Assembly (NCBI RefSeq): GCF_000005505.3
Contig: NC_016131.3
Location: forward strand, 12,111,501-12,175,500
Direction of reading: 5' to 3'
DNA length: 64,000 bases
Source of the DNA: Brachypodium distachyon
Taxonomy: Eukaryota > Streptophyta > Magnoliopsida > Poales > Poaceae
Below, piece by piece: positions 23,801 to 33,860 of this stretch; position 1 is the stretch's first letter, and every line of letters begins with the position of its first letter. The translations under genes were made by a program, and so were the position numbers. Under the pieces are notes generated by a model. That model made no database searches. It was not told the DNA's origin and saw nothing but the letters and a program-made list of their open reading frames with translations.

Positions 23801-26800
23801 AAAAGCACTAGTTCCTCGAAATAAGTTATGATCATAGATGTAGTACAGTTTTAGACTGACAAAGGTATATGTCCACAATATTCGCTAAATGAGGTGTATG
23901 TAAATCATCATGGATTCATGACGCCAGTTGAGGCATCACGCTTTTTTTTTCTCGAAAAAAAACTGTACAAGAAACTCCTATAGTATAAATATGAATGTAA
24001 ATTTGCATCCGTGAGGATTTGAACTCAGGTTGTGGGATAGTACCCACACTTCCCCAACAAAGTGAGCTAGCTCACTTCCAGTTTAGGAACGAAACCGAAA
24101 AACTGTCAAATTAATACAACACCAAGTGATTAATATTGTTTTCTAGTCAACCGAGTTTTCTCACAGTGCAATAGAGAACCAGCAATGCTAATGTATGGTG
24201 CATCACGAGGCTAGTCTCACCGATCAGTTTAATTCACCTTATTTCTTTGCTTTAGGTGGTTACAACTTAAAAGACATCTAGTTGTTGGTTTGGGTTGTTT
24301 AAGTACAATCCGATCCCTTTAAAAAAAAAGTACAATCCGATCATATTATTTCTTATTTCCATCCCTAACTCTGAAGTTCTATTTGACTGATGTTAACACT
24401 GGAGTTCTGTTTAGCTTACTTGTCCTGACAAGAAGATTACGTTCCAATGTTCCAGACTGCAGATTTTAAAAGCCATATACTTCAATTCTCCGGATTTGTG
24501 TGGCATGAGAGTGATGTAAGTTGCGTTGCTCCAAATTTGAATTGTCCATTCTATTTAAGTGATGGGAATGGTTTAATTTTGAAAAGCTTTTATCTGTAGG
24601 AGAAGCAGAGAGCCAAGGCAAAGGAAAAACTTGACAAATGTATGAAAGACATGTTGGTGGACCTATGTGGTCTCTTTGCCATTCCGGTTCCCAAAACAAA
24701 CGTTAGAAAGGTGATTTAATTTTCTGTTCATAGGACAATATTTTGGTGAACGCAGGTGCAGTGAAACACTGTAGTGGCATCTAACAGAGTTTGAGATAAC
24801 TCTTTGTAGGATGATATTGTAGCAAAGCTGTTGGATTTCATTGCTGAACCTCATGCTATGAATGATTCTGGGCTCTCTGACGACCAGGTGAGAAAGTGTT
24901 ATCTCTTGTGCTTCTATCTTGGTGTCAGTTGTACCTCAGTACTTTACCATTGCTGATGTTTTTATGACCGGATTAGTGTGCATGGTAATTTATCACATCT
25001 TTATTCTCTCCTACTGTCTAGGGGTCAAATTCTAGGAAGCGCAAGAGAGGAGGTGGTAGTTCGAGTAAGACTCCAGATGTCACTCCCAAGGGTTCTAAGA
25101 AGGTATGGCTGCATATCTGTCAGATGTGACCTGTTGATTATATGTTTATCCAGTTGCAGTTTTCAAGTATGCCTTATGTGTGCCTTTGTTTTGCAATTGA
25201 GTTAGTGACATGTTTTTTTCTCGAACTTTCGTGACGTTTTGTTGATATTGAATTGAGTATATGCTTGTACATCCTAGTGAAGTTCTGCTTATCTTATAAT
25301 GATTTGCTAATGTTGGCACACACATGACCATCATTCCTGAATCAGTGTTCAAATTTTGTTCTCACTGTTGCGTCAGAAATTTGGTGAGGACGCAGCTCCA
25401 AGTAAAAGGCAGAAGCAAGGTCTGGAGTATGATAGTTATGAAGATGAGGGTGAAGATCAACCTATGAAGTCTGATAGTGAGGAAGACGCAGATGAAGCTG
25501 TTGATGAACAAGGTGGCTATGACTCTGTGGAAGAAAAAGCAAGTAAGAAGTCATCAGAGGTAAAAAATTCTGCAGGTAAAAAGAAGGCTGCCGCAGGTAG
25601 CACCATTAAGACAGGTCCTCCAAGGACAACAAGCAAGAGTGCGGGCAAAACATCACCAGAAGTCTCCAAGGAAAAGGAGAGCCCCGATGACAGTGCAAAG
25701 GTCTTCTCTAGGAAGAAGAAACCTGCCATATCAAAGCGTACCCCAAGTTCTGAAAAGGAGATAAAAGAAAAGAAGTTGCCAGGTATGGTGTTCTACTTGA
25801 TCTTTGGTACTTATCGGTCTAGTTCTTAACCATTTAAAATATGAATTTTATGGTTGTTTTGTTTCGTGGCAACTGCCTTATACTCGATTTATTTTCTGTT
25901 GTCTAAGGACCTAGCTGATTTGAAATTTACATCGGGGTTTATTGTTGTAACTGGCAGTAATTCAGCCACAGTCAGACTCGTGCTAAATGCGCTCACAGGT
26001 CTAGCCTATTGGAATTTACATTTCAGTGCTAACAGCCTCTGTTGATTTGTAGTTTATCTTATTAGATAGACATGTAGTAGCTTGATAAAATTATGTGTAC
26101 TTTACGCGGACAAGTGCTCAGGTGCAGGACTTCTGTATGTTCTTCCAGTACTTGATACAATTATTGTGTATGGTGTAATCAAGAATTATCTTCCAAATTA
26201 AGATAGTCATTAGGGTATGTATGTTGGCAGATTGTCTGGCATATCTGATGACTGTGTTTTTATATAGGTAAGGAGGCGGCAAAGGGTAAAGGTGAACAAA
26301 CTGAAGTAGGTCTGCCCAGTAAGGGTGAACTGAAAAAGATTATTGTTGGAATCCTTAAAAAAGTTGACTTCAACACGGTGCGTTACACCTTGTTCATTTA
26401 TCTCACCATTTTGATTATTTGGTGTCAATTTATTTTCCACTTTGATGGTACCTGGCAATGCTACTTGAAAACAATGCATATCAAGAATATTTCTGTAATA
26501 TGATATTTTTCATTGCTGTGGGTTATTTGTACTAAACTATTTTGACAGCAAAAAGTCCAACTTTGGCAGATAACTTGAAACAGAGGCAGCTAACTGCAAA
26601 TATCAGTACTTACATGGTCACCGTAATGAGTAAAACTGTATCGTTTCCTGAATATACCTGTTTCCAGAAAGTAACTTCTTAGTTAAATATACATGAATAC
26701 TAGTACATGTTATACCTAATGAGTAAAACCGTAAAACCTAACTGCAAATATCAGTACTAACAGTTTTTATGCCCTTTATTTTAATTTCAGAAATGATGTG

Positions 26801-27330
26801 ATGGAACCACATCATATGCACCCTTTCAGGGTTTTCAAACTTTTGAGTTTTCAAACATTCCCATGCAATTCTTACTTCTTAGTGATAATGGAATAAACAT
26901 ATCGTAAGAAAGGACAAGTGATAATACTCATGTTATTAGAAACGAGTACTATCATTTGTCTTTTTTGCGCAGGACACACATGATCATATTTCTGAGATGA
27001 TGTTTCCTTGTGCCTAGTCCACCCCTATCTATCACTATGATATTTTTGGGAGTTCAAATTACTTTTTATTTGTTTTTTCTTGAAATTTCTTATGTGGAGC
27101 TGACATATTTGGAATTCTGATTTTGCAGGCTACTTTTAGTGACATTCTTAAGAAGCTCGGTAAGCCTTTTAGAATTGTACAGTTGTGATTGCAGTTGTTG
27201 GTCATACATTCTAACAAATATCATCTCTGTAGACGACCATTACAAGATTGACCTGGCTCCAAGAAAAGGAGCCATAAAGCTTATGATTCAAGATGAGCTG
27301 AAAAAGGTATCCGAGGAAGATGAGGATTGA
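20804..27330 (+). CDS. DEK-domain chromatin-associated protein
   Basis: Plant DEK homologue, a nuclear protein that binds histones and structured DNA and modulates chromatin. Coding exons: 20804-22228, 22313-22346, 23599-23675, 24456-24515, 24600-24710, 24810-24887, 25022-25102, 25377-25782, 26268-26377, 27129-27159, 27233-27330; they total 2511 nt, 836 aa. The N-terminal half is acidic with a 24-aa repeat and Lys-rich stretches. The central DEK region (GRGTPLKDIP, LSRRKPADLKFLHNVLFGRKGK, LQFSGFVWHE, EKQRAKAKEKLDKCMKDML) includes a SAP-like part. Basic nuclear-localisation-like runs (RKRKR) and an acidic linker follow. The C-terminal DEK domain is LPSKGELKKIIVGILKKVDFN...FSDILKKLDDHYKIDLAPRKGAIKLMI. 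The start follows the leader-intron acceptor directly. The exon at 24456 uses the first of two nearby AGs; only that one keeps the conserved frame. Confidence 0.92.
21071..21690 (+). repeat. Coding minisatellite: 72-bp unit, about eight copies
   Basis: The GAGGATGTC-type core recurs at 21071, 21131, 21203, 21275, 21347, 21419, 21491, 21563 and 21635. Spacing is exactly 72 bp except the first interval, which is 60. It encodes a 24-aa acidic unit of the form KAAE-EDVKM--VED-DA-ED. Because the period is a multiple of three, unit gain or loss keeps the DEK frame. Confidence 0.95.
23941..24075 (-). mobile_element. tRNA-derived SINE-like insertion in a DEK intron
   Basis: Read on the minus strand it contains an A-box-like gagctagctcactttgttgg, an anticodon-arm-like hairpin (tgtggg tactat cccaca) and a B-box-like gagttcaaatcctc, in the correct order and spacing for a tRNA-derived head. 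An AT-rich tail ends in a T/A-rich run near 23941. No clear target duplication was found. Confidence 0.55.
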
Positions 27331-27769
27331 GCTGAAGAAGAAGCTGCTAAGAAACAGCAATGGAGCCTGAAGATGGATTGTGTCATATAGCAGTAGCACC
27401 CACTGCTAATTACTCTGTACTTAAGTGACAGCCCTATATTAATCATCATTATTCCGATGTTTGCAGACCTTAAAACCCTGCCCTTGTTTGTGTATGCTAA
27501 AACATAACCTGTAGGCATCTCCGCACCTTTAGCTGACTGATGGGAGGCACTCCTGATTAACTTGTCTGTAGATTTGCAAATGCCGTTCAAAACTCTGAAA
27601 ATGGTTGTGTCAGAGTCTGTAATGGATAGCTTGGTCATAGGTTTGGGAAGCATATGGACGTATTAGGATATCATTGTTTGCGCTTTTGTTGTTTGTTCAT
27701 TATATACTTGTGGGGACGGTATGCTATTTATCCATTTTATATACTTGCGCCTTCATATATGAATATGAA
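27331..27769 (+). other. 3' untranslated and flanking sequence of the DEK gene
   Basis: Follows the DEK stop codon directly. No independent ORF or RNA gene was recognised. Confidence 0.5.
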
Positions 27770-28078
27770 TTGTTAGTACATGTGTCCTATACCCCAAGGA
27801 GCTAGCTGTACCAAATGGTCACTACCAGAATAGTTGAGCAGGTCCTCCGAGGCTGAAGATGACCAACAGAGATGCAATGTGATACAAGGTTCTATCCAGG
27901 CGGTGAAGGTTGAGGTCTTGGGAATTCCAAACCAATATTTGTTCCTTACACCCGCTTGGGCTTTTGGCACCAGGGGCATTTATGGAACCTTGTATGCAAC
28001 TTATGAAGGAACATATATAGGTTTGGAATTCCCAAGACCCCAACCTTCACCGGCTGGATAGTACACATGTACTAACAA
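27770..28078. repeat. Near-perfect long inverted repeat (candidate hairpin RNA locus or foldback element)
   Basis: The inner arms 27892-27947 and 28006-28061 (56 bp each) are reverse complements with four mismatches and a 58-nt loop. A second outer pair, ttgttagtacatgtgtcctat (27770-27790) and its inverted copy ending at 28078, continues the same foldback, with about 100 extra bases in the left arm. No TA or 9-bp target duplication was found. No family recognised. It could be a young MIRNA or siRNA hairpin, or a foldback MITE with an insertion in one arm. Confidence 0.85.
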
Positions 28079-28715
28079 TGTATCAGAGGATGATTGGAGA
28101 GAGCAATCACAAAGCTTAATTAGAAGACATTCTCTACTTTGGAAACTAATTAAAAACAACAAATTACCCAATCTTAAAAGCGCTAGTGGTTGTAGTGGTG
28201 CTTCGGTGACAGATAATACTCGAGGGTGAAGATACATGGCATCACTTAACTCAGTGGAGACATCATCTCGAGGCTCTGACACTTTGGGTTCTTGGTCCCT
28301 CTTCAGGGTGAAGATCTGTAAGTTCAGGTGATGGTCGTGAAGGCGTCCTTTGGTGGTTTCGGACCTGCGCCTCTTGTTCGTGGCGAAAGGTGTTGACATA
28401 AGGTTAAGAGGTGCGACTCGGAAGGTGACGGATATGAAGGTGTAATAATTTGGGGTGTGTGTTTTCTCGATATCTTGATTACCTCTTGATATTGTGTTGT
28501 TAGGAACTGGTATTGTCTTGATATTAATATATCGGATTTGTTAGGTCTCAGGCAACTGAGAAACTACATTTCTCAGTTGATTTTCTAGACCATCGAATGG
28601 GTTTGGAGATGCGTGCAGGTTTTCTTTCCTCAATTGTGTTTGTACGTGTCCAGGCGGGCTAGCAGTAGGGGAGCACATGGGCTGCAGTCGCTGTGCTTTT
28701 TGCACGTTTTTGGAT

Positions 28716-28853
28716 GATTGTTTTTCTATTGATCCTAAAAGAAGTTGTTCTGGTTCTTATATTTATATCAACGCTTGAGCCTTGGATTGTTTTTCTATTG
28801 ATCCTAAAAGAAGTTGTTCTGGTTCTTATATTTATATCAACGCTTGAGCCTTG
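28716..28853 (+). repeat. Perfect 69-bp tandem duplication
   Basis: The segment beginning gattgtttttctattgatcc at 28716 is repeated at 28785 with no difference seen over 69 bp. Inside the Mutator-like element. Confidence 0.95.
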
Positions 28854-29083
28854 GACGTAGCTGCAGTTCTCTAGATTTTTGTTGGTGAGTTCTATGGATG
28901 TTTAGTTACACTTATTAATACATTGCTTATTTACATTCAACTATTACCTTCTTACACCTCATCTAGTCTAATATTTTTAGTTTTTAATGTTCTTCGTCTG
29001 TCAATTCATACACACCAATATAATTGTGTTTATATTTTATTTTAAAGCCTGTGTATTGGATAATTACTAGTAATGATTTCGGT

Positions 29084-29962
29084 TGTCGTCGCACAGGGCT
29101 CCGACACCGGGATGCGCGGGCACCCCCTTTCTAGGTTCGGCAGTGGGCTACGGGGATCGCTCCGGTAATCGCCGGCGAGGCCAATGCAAAGCGTAAGAAT
29201 GCAATGAACACGGAAACACTTTTTACCTAGGTTCGGGCCACCCGGAGGTGTAAAACCCTACGTCCTGCTTGTCTGAGCTTGTATTATCGAAAGATGGAGT
29301 GTTTACAAGTTGCTGGGGGAAGGGTCCCCGGGTGCTCTGTTTTTGGCTAAGTGTTCTTTGCTATTCTGGGCTACTACCAGTGGAGAACTGCTTGTTGGTT
29401 GAATGTGCGAACTCTTTGACCGTTGGCGGGGGTCCTTCTTTTATAACCAAGAGGATACCACAGGTGCCACGGTGCATGGATTACAAGTGGCGAGCATGGA
29501 GCTTGGGGAGCTCCTCCTCGGTGCGCTGGCATGCATGCATGAGCGCCAACCCCGCGGCTAGGGGTCTAAGGCCTAAAAACTAGCCCTGGACAGTCACTGT
29601 TTGCCTGACTAGACAGATAACCCCCTTCCTGTCAGGTCATTAAATGCGTCGTGCGCTTCACTCCTTGCCCTGACGAAACTGCACACTGGGCGCCTGCCGC
29701 GCGCCCACGTGGCGCTGCTGCTCTGTTCGCTCGGCCCCATCCTCGCGGCGGAAACCTGTGCCCGGGAACGGCTCCTCCCGGCAAGTGCCCTCCCAGGAGG
29801 TGCCCAGGCAGGATTATTCCCCGAAGCCCCACTAGCCCTTCCGGGCTGGTAGCTTTCCGGCCAGCCTGCACGTTGCCGCCCGGGGTGAGATCCTTCTGAG
29901 AACCCAGCGATGCGACCCACGCGTCGTGCAGCGGTGGCACCCCGGGTGCCACTAGTGCGACA
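29084..29962. mobile_element. Solo LTR, 879 bp
   Basis: Begins TGTCGTCGCA and ends GTGCGACA (inverted TGTCG...CGACA termini), and is flanked by a perfect 5-bp duplication TCGGT (29079-29083 and 29963-29967). Inside is the motif tttacctaggttcgggccac, then gtaaaaccctacgtcctgc, which from memory is common in grass gypsy-type LTRs. No internal retroelement sequence is attached, so this is the product of LTR-LTR recombination. Short ORFs inside are not genes. Confidence 0.9.
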
Positions 29963-30945
29963 TCGGTAATGTTATTTTAGTCCATATTTTGTTTTTATAG
30001 CATGTGTATTGTTTTTATATTTTGTCGGTAAGTTTTTCGTTGGACTACCTCTCGTATGGTTTATTTTTTTAGTTCGCATAGAAATGTTGGATATAAATTG
30101 TATATCTAAGACTTATCTTGTTATGTCATTTTTTTTGTTGGTCGTGTTTTTGGTTGATGTGTGCTTGGGGGATAGAGCCGAAGTTGGGTCGGGTCGGTTA
30201 TGGGTTTGTTTTGTCATGGAGGCCCACTTTAGGGGTACGCACAATGGAAAAGTGCGTATAAAGTTTCAGGTGCAATTTTTATAATCGCGCCTACCATTTC
30301 TGGTGCAATTTTTAAAATAAGCCATTTTTTCTCTCCTTTGTAAACTTTTCTAACGTGCTCTCCATCATTTTTTCCAAAATCTTAAATATGTTTTTTTGCG
30401 CTGCTTGTGCTTTTTTAGAAAAAACACGGACAGAGAAATTGAGCTATGCTTTTCGTGAACAATCGGCTTATTTGTGTTGCATTTTGACCGCAGCAGGTGG
30501 TGAACTTGGGCCCAACCAGGCTCATCACTTGACAACCAACAAATATGCTGCAACACAACACCACAAACATGTAACGATGCATGCACCAGGCAGGTCGACT
30601 GAGAAATAGATTTTCTCAGTCGACTCGGACCTAGGCAGACCCTTAATATATTGCTCTCTTTGAAAAATTAGTAACTCTCATCGACATATAGGGATAACAT
30701 ATAAATGTAGCACGTGAGTAAACGTAACTAATGAAGTATAATCAAGAAATACCAAATGGCATCATCATGTCGCAGCAGATTGAACCTGAACAACTCACAC
30801 CGTCACACCACAAACAACCTCACACCGTAGAGTTGCTGGGCTAACGCATTAACGCTACAATACACCTATCAGAACAGAAACAGGTACGGGTCGAACATCT
30901 CAACTCAATCATCCGTACTCTACCACCACATTGTTTCTCTCGTAG

Positions 30946-31614
30946 TTAGTTAGAACTGCTGGCTTTGGCATTGGCAGTTTGGCACTGCAATGGCAATGCT
31001 TCTTCCTGTTGCCATTTAATCCTCCTGCTTTGGATGAACTCCTCAAACTTCCTGTTGAGCTCGTCAATCTCTAGCTTCTCCAGCTCCTGCTGGGCCGCCT
31101 CACTGCAGGCTGACTCCTCCACGACGACGGCCGTCTCCAAGGGGACGCTTTTCGCTTCGGGTGGCCGCAACGACGACACTGCTACATCTTCAGATGGTTG
31201 TGGGACGGCACATGGTAGCGATTCAGAAGCTGTGAGGCCATCATCGACGGCATCGTTGGCGGACGGGGACAGGCTGCAGATGCCGGAGAAGCAGCGGCAA
31301 TCGGCGGCGAGGAAGAGGAAGATGACGTTGCAGAGGACGAACAGCGCCTTCTTGGTCGCCACCAAGCCGCAGAGAGCCGCGAGGAGCTCCCGAGCTGATA
31401 AGGCGGCACCCAAAGGGAGCGAGGAAGCTATGGCCAAGGACGACGGGATCAAGGAGAGGGAAGCAATGGCCGCGAGCACGAAGGCGACCTGCGAGACACC
31501 CACACTTATGCTGCCGCTCGTTGAAGCCATTCCAGCTTCTTTGGGTTGCTTGCTGCTGCATTGCTCTTCCAGGTTATAGTGCTGGTCTAGCGGCATTATG
31601 TGTGAAAGATCCAT
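30946..31614 (-). CDS. Small membrane protein with DUF761-like C-terminus
   Basis: 222 aa, single exon. Hydrophobic segments at ~36-65 (VSQVAFVLAAIASLSLIPSS...) and ~90-108 (ALFVLCNVIFLFLAA) suggest two membrane spans. The C-terminus EIDELNRKFEEFIQSRRIKWQQEE resembles the LNRK.EEFI motif of the plant DUF761 / cotton-fibre-protein group, many of whose members begin with membrane spans. The frame is open to an ATG at 31737, but a TATA box at 31741-31750 sits only four bases before it. Transcription should start near 31710, leaving the ATG at 31614 (MDLSHIM) as the first usable one. Function unknown. Confidence 0.7.
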   Translation of the reverse strand: MDLSHIMPLDQHYNLEEQCSSKQPKEAGMASTSGSISVGVSQVAFVLAAIASLSLIPSSLAIASSLPLGAALSARELLAALCGLVATKKALFVLCNVIFLFLAADCRCFSGICSLSPSANDAVDDGLTASESLPCAVPQPSEDVAVSSLRPPEAKSVPLETAVVVEESACSEAAQQELEKLEIDELNRKFEEFIQSRRIKWQQEEALPLQCQTANAKASSSN

Positions 31615-31740
31615 GCTCTTTTCTCTTCTTGCTTCGAGATCGAGAGCAGAGGAAGATTCAGAAGGGAAGGAAGGCACTGAAGCTCTGTTTGTATGAGTGT
31701 AGTACATACAGATGGGTTGCTCCTGAGGGGTATCCAAACG

Positions 31741-31750
31741 TATTTATACT
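31741..31750 (-). promoter_or_regulatory. TATA box of the small membrane protein gene
   Basis: AGTATAAATA on the minus strand, about 127 bp upstream of the chosen ATG at 31614. Confidence 0.6.
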
Positions 31751-33860
31751 AGCTTAATTAACAAGTGGTTGTACAGTTGGTGAAGCAATGATGATACATG
31801 CCTGATGGATGGTTTCCTGGGATACAAACACAGCAGTTTCAGATGCTTGTAGGTTGTACTTTCCTTACAATTGTTTAAGCAGCGCTGCCACCTATGGCAT
31901 TGTCATCTAATTGGGACCTGGCTGGAAGCGTCATGGAACTTGCTCATGTTTACACACGAGATGCTGATATCAGCTAATGCTTCTTACCAAGGAATCATTA
32001 AGTATTGCTGACCTGGAGGGCAGTAGATGCACTGAAATTCACAGTTGACAGCGACCTCGACCTCTGAAACTCGCTCCATTTACTTTCTTAAATACAGATC
32101 GATCGCTCTTCTTAAATCAACGCAGAACTTGCAAGTCACGCACAGGTGCAAATTGCACAAATGCGGCGCCTCCAGAATTTCAGAGACAGCGACTCGCTTG
32201 AGTTTGTGATGGACCTGCAGGAGCCTTGTCACTTTCTGAGTAATGATAGGCCACGAAACGAAACTGCAAGGAACATTCAGACCAACCAGCAGCAAGCAGC
32301 TGCAGCACAGAGCAAATACTGGTACAAGCGGCTGTCTGATGGAAATCACGCAGCTGCTGGCCGGCCCGGAACCAGCAGCATGTGCTCTGCATCACACGAT
32401 CCGGAGGAACCTGACACCCTAATTGAAAGGCGTACACTAGCTTAATCCCGTTGGGTCACCCAACAACTCGCTACGGGACACCGCACTTTTCGCGGGGGGG
32501 TTCAGGTTGTGTTTGATGATCTTTGCTCCATGACACGTGGTGGTGTTTGTTAGATCGGCCGCGCTCGTGTATGCATGCACGCGAGACAGACAGTATCGAT
32601 CTGAGAAGATTAAGGGTTTCCGGTGATTGTCTTGTCTCTAATCATCGTGGGGTTGCAGGAGGATGTTTGAGAGGGCCGGCCGCCGGCAGTCCGACAGCTG
32701 ATGATCCATGTCCTGTCTTCGTGTAGGTCACATGAGTAGCATCAACCGGTGTGCACGTCATACTACTTCTTAAAAAAAAACATCCGCTGTAGAGTGGAGT
32801 ATACTCACTCCGTTGTTCTAAAATTCTTGTCGTGGTTTTACGGAAGGAGTACATTATAGTTGGTCGCTCTCCACTGACGGGCAGAATCTCATGCATCAAT
32901 GGTGGTCCTCGACAGTGACAGGTGATTGGCGGGCCATCAATGATGTCAGTTAGACAACAACACTATCAAGTTATCACATATGGGTCATTAGAAGAATCAT
33001 CGACGATGTGTCTTAGTGACCTGTCTTTTGGCGTACGGCACACATTGCTAACACAATGTTTTCTTTGACGGACGGTAACAACATCCATTACTGGATCTTA
33101 TCATCACTTACGGTCAAGTCAGACGTTTGCGAATAGTGATTGTGTGCGGCATTGGGCGAATTTCATGATACAAACAAGCCATTAGATGTCGCCCATATCG
33201 GTGGTGATTAGGCCACTCAATATAGACGGCTTTGAAACCCTAACTCTCTCTCTCTCTCATCCTTCCCCTCCTCCGCACACACATATTGATATTTGTGACC
33301 AACAATGGCGCATCCTTAGATGATCTGCGGGCGACGCGGCTTGGGATGAGCAAACCTCTCCTCAACCGGCTGAGGACTTATACATCCAAAATGCATCGAA
33401 TTTATCAACCACTTTGCTCGTAGTTTGGTTAGGGAATCTGAGAAAATTAGACCAAAAATGTCAAAACTAACACTGTTTTTAGCAAAAAATTCTTCCTTTT
33501 GCTTTTACATGGGAACATTTAAATAGAATAAAGATACCTTGCCTATTTTTATGAATGAAATCTAGCCCACCCCATGTGGGCATGCCCTGTTGTAAGGCAA
33601 AGTTCCGCCCTCCATTCAAGCAGCGAAAGACACAAAGCCTCGCCCTTCCTAGCTCCAAACCTCATGGAGGGGGAGAATTTGAAGCCGGCGTCGAGGAGAC
33701 ACCATCCATATCCAAGCGCCCTCGCTCCTGACAATGTCGATCCAACTGTAGCTGTCAAAAGCTATGTCTCGCTTCGATCTACGTATTCTTGTAGTGATGG
33801 GGGAAGGTCCACCACCTCACCTATGTTCTGCCAAACGACAGCAACAAAGCCTGATATGTA
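31751..33860. other. Intergenic, no gene recognised
   Basis: Upstream region of the minus-strand membrane protein gene. An ORF at 32146-32445 (99 aa) has no domain. There is a short (TC)n run at ~33244-33258. A few imperfect palindromes are present but no complete element apart from the mini-MITE listed separately. Confidence 0.4.
32804..32849. mobile_element. Very short Stowaway-derived remnant, 46 bp
   Basis: TA at 32802-32803 and 32850-32851. Ends ctcactccgttgttctaaaa and inverted-like ttttacggaaggag. Most of the interior is missing. Confidence 0.5.

Larger units (their letters stand above)
28533..30642. mobile_element. Non-autonomous Mutator-like element, 2.1 kb, with nested solo LTR
   Basis: A perfect 9-bp duplication TTAATATAT flanks it (28524-28532 and 30643-30651). 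The left end cggatttgttaggtctcagg aligns without gaps to the inverted right end gggtctgcctaggtccgagt. Both are followed by a hairpin (actgagaaactacatttctcagt on the left; gtcgactgagaaatagattttctcagtcgac on the right). It shares its left end and an interior motif (gtgcaatttttataatcgcg near 30270) with the element at 14172. The solo LTR at 29084-29962 inserted into it later. No transposase ORF. Confidence 0.85.

Noticed and set aside
29269..29952. Frames of 80-106 codons on both strands
   Set aside because: Inside the solo LTR; no domain and no conserved frame.
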